Below are positions 59,399 to 64,000 of a DNA stretch of 64,000 nt, piece by piece. The DNA comes from Zantedeschia hybrid cultivar. Its lineage: Eukaryota; Streptophyta; Magnoliopsida; Alismatales; Araceae. The notes under the pieces were generated by a model, which saw nothing but the letters and a program-made list of their open reading frames with translations, was not told where the DNA came from and ran no database searches. Position 1 is the stretch's first letter. Each line of letters starts with the position of its first letter. The DNA is taken from positions 16,108,501-16,172,500 of the forward strand of contig JARZZO010000004.1 in the NCBI GenBank assembly GCA_030544215.1. Direction: 5' to 3'. A program made the translations under genes and the position numbers.

Positions 59399-61114
59399 TC
59401 GTGGAAGAGTCGCAAGACGTACCCTTACATGGGGCCGACGGTCCCCCGTGAAAATTATAGGTATTTCTATCCATTCACACCTGGGTTAAGATTTAACCTA
59501 GGTGTAGTTAAATGAGGAATAGTTAACGGCGGGGCACGAGAATAAGAAATTGAAGATATAAAGGGTTCTAGGATAGTTTCTCGAAAGGTAGGTGTATGTG
59601 GTTATTTACGAAGATTCTAGGGTTAGTAGATAACTTTTTCTAAAATAATGAAAATAAGGTTTACATTTTTGCAAATAAAACTATAAGGAGGGTATATTTA
59701 TAAAAATATCATCCAAAAATTAAGATATTTAATTACTTAAAATAGTTTAAAATTGTCTTAAAACAACGAACGCACATATATTGATAATCTAATCATAGCT
59801 AAATTTATCTTATACTTACCACTTGCTATGTAGCTTTTCTAACTCGTCGTAGTTTCTCTTACTTGTTCCTTCCTTGTTTCACATCCTTCTAAGCCTTCAC
59901 TACCTCCTCTTACTCTCTTGAGAAGTAATTTTGTGTGACTCTCGAGTCTCCTTAAGCTTGTAAAATACCTTCTCTCTTAAGCAAATATGAAATTAAAAAA
60001 CTCGGACAAATTCTCCCACTAGTGAATTTCCTTACTTATAAACCTATTTATGCTTCTATTTCTTCCCTATGAAGGCACTAGAAAAATATCAAGACTTTGT
60101 TTCTAGATAGTGAGAGAAATCTTCTTGTTTCATTAGTTTAGATGCTGACAGACTCTAATATAAAGTGTGCAAGTTCCGTGACTTAGTCGTTTTCAAGATT
60201 ATTTAATTCTTACGATTAAAGAATTAATTAGAACTTTGATTAAGTTTCAAGACTTCAAGTAACTTAAAAAGAGTTCAACATTAATCAAAACATAACTCTC
60301 TATATTAATCGAAATAGTTTTCTGCTAAGATCAGTTCATTTTATCCAAGTGTTCTATATATGTGACTAAGTATCACTTCGATTAATATTGATTTAGTCAC
60401 TTTGAGTAAAGAACTAAAAGTTTTCTATTGATTAACCTTGTAAGTTTCCTATCGATTAATGTTACTAAGTTTTATTAGGTTACCGTTAAGTTACTCACCT
60501 CGAGTCAAGTCTAAGTTTGACTTCGATTAACGCTTAAGCGACTATTTCGATTAGCTTTATAACGTTAATCGAAATTCAACTTAGAGTTGCATTTTTTTCC
60601 TTAATCGATATATTGTTTCAAGTTTCGTTTTGATTAGCGTTCTGAGATATCTTTTGATTACTGATATAATGCTAATTCAATGTTTCGTTTTCAGACTTCA
60701 CTTCGAATAACATTGTAAGTTTCACTTCGATTAACGTTTTCAGCGTTAACGATGTATTTTACTCTGTCTAAACTTAAGTGATTTTTCGATTATTGATTAC
60801 AAGTCTTATTGTGATTACTAAACAAATTGAGACCTCGATTAATGAGAGACTTCACTCAAAGTTTTACTATGTGTCTCATATCGATTAAGACTTCGTTTAA
60901 CATTTTAGACATCACTTCGATTAACTGTTTCTTGTGTTTTAAGTTAAGTCAGTCTTCTAATCTAAATGAGAGTCAGCTGTATACGTTAAAGGTCTGACTG
61001 TGTATTTGATTAACACCCACTTACTGACTTCAATTAATAGCCAAATTCTCACTCTAATTAGTGATTGTTTGTGACTTAAACTTTTGTCTTATATTTAAGG
61101 GTTGTTATTCCAAT
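59399..61114. other. AT-rich DNA with recurring cgattaa/ttaatcga words, probably LTR sequence
   Basis: No gene. From about 60180 to 61090 words such as ttcgattaacg, ttaatcga and cttcgattaa recur many times on both strands. With the copia PBS and gag downstream, much of this may be the 5' LTR of that element interrupted by the MITE at 61115. The LTR start was not located. Confidence 0.4.
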
Positions 61115-61558
61115 TAAGGGTGGAAGTAGGCCAGGCTTTGCTAAAACAAGCTAGGCCTACATGGCAAAGGCTCAGCCTGGGCCTAGCCTGTTGGCCTGTT
61201 GTAAGCCAAAAAAGAGGTTTGGCCTAACCTGTTTAGAAAAATCATTAGGCCTGTGCTTGTTGGCCTGTTTAGGCCATCAGAAAATAGGCAAAAATAGGCC
61301 TTGACCTACAAGGTCAAAAATATTCCTCGGCCTACAAGGTATTTATATATATATTAAATATATATATATAATATAAACAGGCCGACTTGCAAGTCTATAA
61401 AACAGGCTTTTGAAAAATAGGCCTGGCCTATTTATGAAAATAAGCCTATATGAAGGCCTTGGCCTGGCTTAAATTGCTAAACAGGCCAGGCCAGGCCAAG
61501 CCAACAGTAGGCCAGGACGTAGGCCCCTGATAGGCTGCCTGACCTACTTCCACCCCTA
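61115..61558. mobile_element. hAT-like MITE, 444 bp, rich in AGGCC
   Basis: Terminal inverted repeats of about 22 bp: left TAAGGGTGGAAGTAGGCCAG, right (minus strand) TAGGGGTGGAAGTAGGTCAG. The flanking 8-mers attccaat and attttgat match at five of eight, with all three differences being transitions, consistent with an aged 8-bp hAT target duplication. The interior is filled with aggcc/ggcct words arranged as a large imperfect palindrome around a (TA)n core at 61345-61372. Confidence 0.75.
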
Positions 61559-62619
61559 ATTTTGATTAACCTATTGTTTTGACTAACGACTATTTTACTG
61601 AATTTGACCTTAAATTAGTTGGTACTCTCAAGATATATTTTATATATACTTTTTACCTGAGATCTTTGTCATATCTTTATTAACATATTTGTTAGCTTAT
61701 TTATGCATCATGTACTATCATAGATTTATGCTACCAACTGACGCGATGGAAGGAAAAGCAAACTTGCCTTTTTAGTATTTGTGTTTTATACAGGTCTGAT
61801 AAGACAGCACAGATCTGTACCCGAGGAAGCTTCAATGCATTAAACAAACTACCTCGAGACCGGCAATGCAGAAGTCTAACCATTCCTCTCTGAAACCTCT
61901 CTTTGGAAAATTTAAACGTTAAACACAGGTAAAGATGTCAGCATCAAGCACCAACCAGTCTGATAGACTGATTTTAAAGAAATTGTTTATATAAAAGCCC
62001 TTCACCAGATAGATCCTTAGCAATTCTAAAGAACATACTTCATTGCAAAAGAAAGAGCATTCAGGTCTTCATAAGTGCCGAAATGCTTAGCTTGCTAAGA
62101 GAGAGCGTGAAGATCTCAAGAGCCTTACTTCTTCACTCCTAAAAGAAGATCTTGGAGATCCTCTTTAGATCAAGACTAGTGCTCTATTATTGTTCATTTA
62201 TTGTCTTGATATGTATTGTGTTCTTTGTGAACACTTATCTGATTCAAAGGCCTTTATTGTTATTAATCTTCATTCTATTGTAATTCTTCCTAGTTGTGGA
62301 AGAGAGGACTTGCTGGAAGCATAAGGTTGTTCCTCTTCTTGTCGAAGAGAGGGCCTGCAATTACAAGAGGTTGTGTTATTTGTAACCTACAAGAGATTAG
62401 TATCTTGCTGTTAGTGGAACTCCCAAATAGTTTATTGGAGACTGGACGTAGGTCTTGATAGATCAAACCAATATAAATCTCATGTACATTTATTGTGTGA
62501 TTTTTTTCTTATTTCTATATCCTTCTGACCATTATTAGCTTTCGCATTCAATTTTAGTTCTAGTAATTTTTTTTAATAATCCATTCACCCGCCTCTGGTC
62601 AATCTAGCCTTGGGCAACA
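61559..62619 (+). repeat. Presumed 5' LTR (3' part) of a Ty1/copia element
   Basis: It ends ...gggcaaca at 62619, directly before a PBS, and so is the end of an LTR. It contains leader-like sequence without ORFs (about 61980-62560). The left boundary is unknown. Confidence 0.55.
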
Positions 62620-62621
62620 GG

Positions 62622-62636
62622 TGGTATCATAATTGG
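62622..62636 (+). other. Degenerate primer-binding site (initiator tRNA-Met)
   Basis: TGGTATCATAATTGG lies 2 bp after the LTR end and matches the tRNA-iMet-complementary site at its first eight bases. Confidence 0.7.
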
Positions 62637-62672
62637 ATCTCTCATTTATTTGACCTAATAGTTAAGAGAGTA

Positions 62673-63980
62673 ATGGCTATGACAAATAGTTATACTGAAG
62701 GTGAGTCTTTCAACTACCCTCTACTGTTTGATGGGAAAGACTACTTTTACTAGAAATGTCGTATGCAATATTTCCTTAAGGGAGTCGACCTTGATCTCTA
62801 AAGTGTGTTTGAGGACAAAGACTATGTCATAACTGTTCTTAGAGAGAGATGGGCAGATAATGACAAGTGTTTAATCTCTCTAAATAACAGGGCAAAGAGT
62901 ATTCTATGTTATGCTCTAGCAAAGAAGGAATTCAACTAGATCTTGGCCTACAAAACTGCCAAAGAGACGTGGCTGAAACTATAGCTAACATACGAAGGTA
63001 CATAAAAAGTTAAGGAGATCGGGATAGATATTCTAGTTACACAATACGAGAAGTTTAAGATAGAGCTAACCGAGAACATTACCCAAATGTATTCTAAATT
63101 TACAAGCATCACCAATGGGTTAATGGCTCTCGGGAAAGAATATTAGTCTAGAGACCTCGTTCGAAAAATCTTAAGGTCTCTCCCCAGCCAATAGACACCA
63201 AAAGTAATAGCTATTGAGGAAGCTCACGACCTTGGTGCCGTGACACTTGAAAGACTCATTGGGTCCCTCATGGACTATGAGATAAACATGGAGAGGCATG
63301 GGGAGAGAACCTCTAAGAGAAAAGTCTCCATGGCTCTCAAGACTTCACAAACGAGCACTAATGAGACATCAGCACCAAGTGAAGACAGTGATGCCGACAG
63401 TGAGGAAGAAGCCTTGATGTCCAGAAGGTTGCAAAAGATTTTAAAGAAAAAGAAGTCTCAAGGCAGTCACATATATTATAAGAAGAAGACCTCTAAAGAA
63501 AAGAAATAGGAACCAACCTCCTATGAGTGTAGACAACCAAGGCATATAAGAGCAGAGTGCCCTTAGCTGAAGAAGAACGACAATAAGAAGAAGTATACCA
63601 AAAAGTCTAAGTTCTTTAAGAGAAAAGTAATGGCGGCAACTTGTGACAATAAGGAAGACTCCTCAACTTCATCTAGCTCGGATGAAGAAGAGGAGATATC
63701 CAATCTTGCTCTAATGGCTGACCTCACTCATCAAACTGATGAACATGTAACCTCTACTCTTCCTCTCCTTTCAGATTTTGATTATGATGAAGAGTTATCT
63801 CTTGAGGAAGCTTTTGATGAGCTATACGAAAAATTTAAAATACTCTCAAAGGAGTTTAAAATGCTTAAAATAGATCATGAAAAATTGAGTGTTATGAGTA
63901 TTTTTCTAAAAACTAAAAACTCAGAATTAGTACAGGCTAATGAAAGACTAAAATCTATAATACACACCTTAATGTGGTAA
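62673..63980 (+). pseudogene. Ty1/copia gag with multiple in-frame stops
   Basis: One frame runs from the ATG at 62673 (MAMTNSYTEGESFNYPLLFD) to 63980 without a frameshift but with at least eight stops. The UBN2-type gag core is readable (LFDGKDYFY, WADNDKCLISLNNRAKSIL, YEKFKIELTENITQMYSKFT, RDLVRKILRSLP, IEEAHDLGAVTLERLIGSLM). The zinc knuckle is degraded: its first Cys is Ser (SYECRQPRHIRAEC). An acidic Ser-rich stretch (about 63660-63700) and a coiled-coil-like region (FDELYEKFKILSKEFKMLKI) follow. Pol would lie beyond the window edge. No functional protein is possible. Confidence 0.88.
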
Positions 63981-64000
63981 ATAAAACAAAGGACACTAAG

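Overview
The window is from a flowering-plant nuclear genome. It has spliced genes with GT/AG introns, a plant-type TPX2/WVD2-like microtubule protein gene, tRNA-iMet-primed LTR retrotransposons, plant RTE and L1 LINEs, a PIF/Harbinger transposon and several MITE families, all in AT-rich DNA. The sequence does not support a call below 'angiosperm'. Nothing here is prokaryotic: there are no operons, RBSs or CRISPR arrays.

Layout. 286-9226 (minus): one well-supported host gene, reconstructed as 9 in-phase coding exons (566 codons) of a TPX2-domain protein of the WVD2-like 7 group. Its 5.7-kb last intron holds a SINE-like insertion and four unrelated tandem arrays (about 170, 219, 339 and 455 bp). 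Intron 7 holds two duplicated decoy copies of the exon-8 splice acceptor. 9.2-11.4 kb: promoter and intergenic DNA. 11462-19944: a Ty3/gypsy (Tekay/Del-like chromovirus) element with about 3-kb LTRs, a perfect 5-bp TSD, no gag or RT, and a MITE nested in its 3' LTR. 20432-22618: a minus-strand solo LTR with a 4/5 TSD. 22.6-30.6 kb: AT-rich and repeat DNA plus one orphan exon-like segment. 30654-31012: a Harbinger-type MITE with long TIRs. 31995-35423: a PIF/Harbinger transposon with a MYB/SANT ORF1, an extra ORF coding for an RNase H1-type hybrid-binding (viroplasmin-fold) domain with a hydrophobic tail, and a DDE transposase with one premature stop. 35.6-40.9 kb: tandem repeats, an L1 RT fragment and two MITEs. 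40.9-48.4 kb: an RTE LINE caught in a 3552-bp tandem duplication whose copies differ at only a handful of sites. 51887-55418: a non-autonomous LTR element carrying an antisense copy of ribosomal protein eL29. 55.4-57.3 kb: repeats and a possible minus-strand gene remnant. 58.4-61.6 kb: MITE-like elements and probable LTR DNA. 62620-64000: PBS and a decayed gag of a Ty1/copia element running off the window.

How it fits together. Only the TPX2-family gene looks like an intact host gene. Everything else is mobile or repeat DNA at different ages. Most premature stops in the gypsy, copia and RTE coding remnants look like TGG-to-TAG or CAR/CGA-to-TAR/TGA changes, as expected from deamination of methylated cytosine. 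The most unusual items are the Harbinger element's third ORF, the antisense eL29 copy inside an LTR element, the decoy exon starts in the TPX2 gene, and the very recent 3.5-kb LINE duplication.
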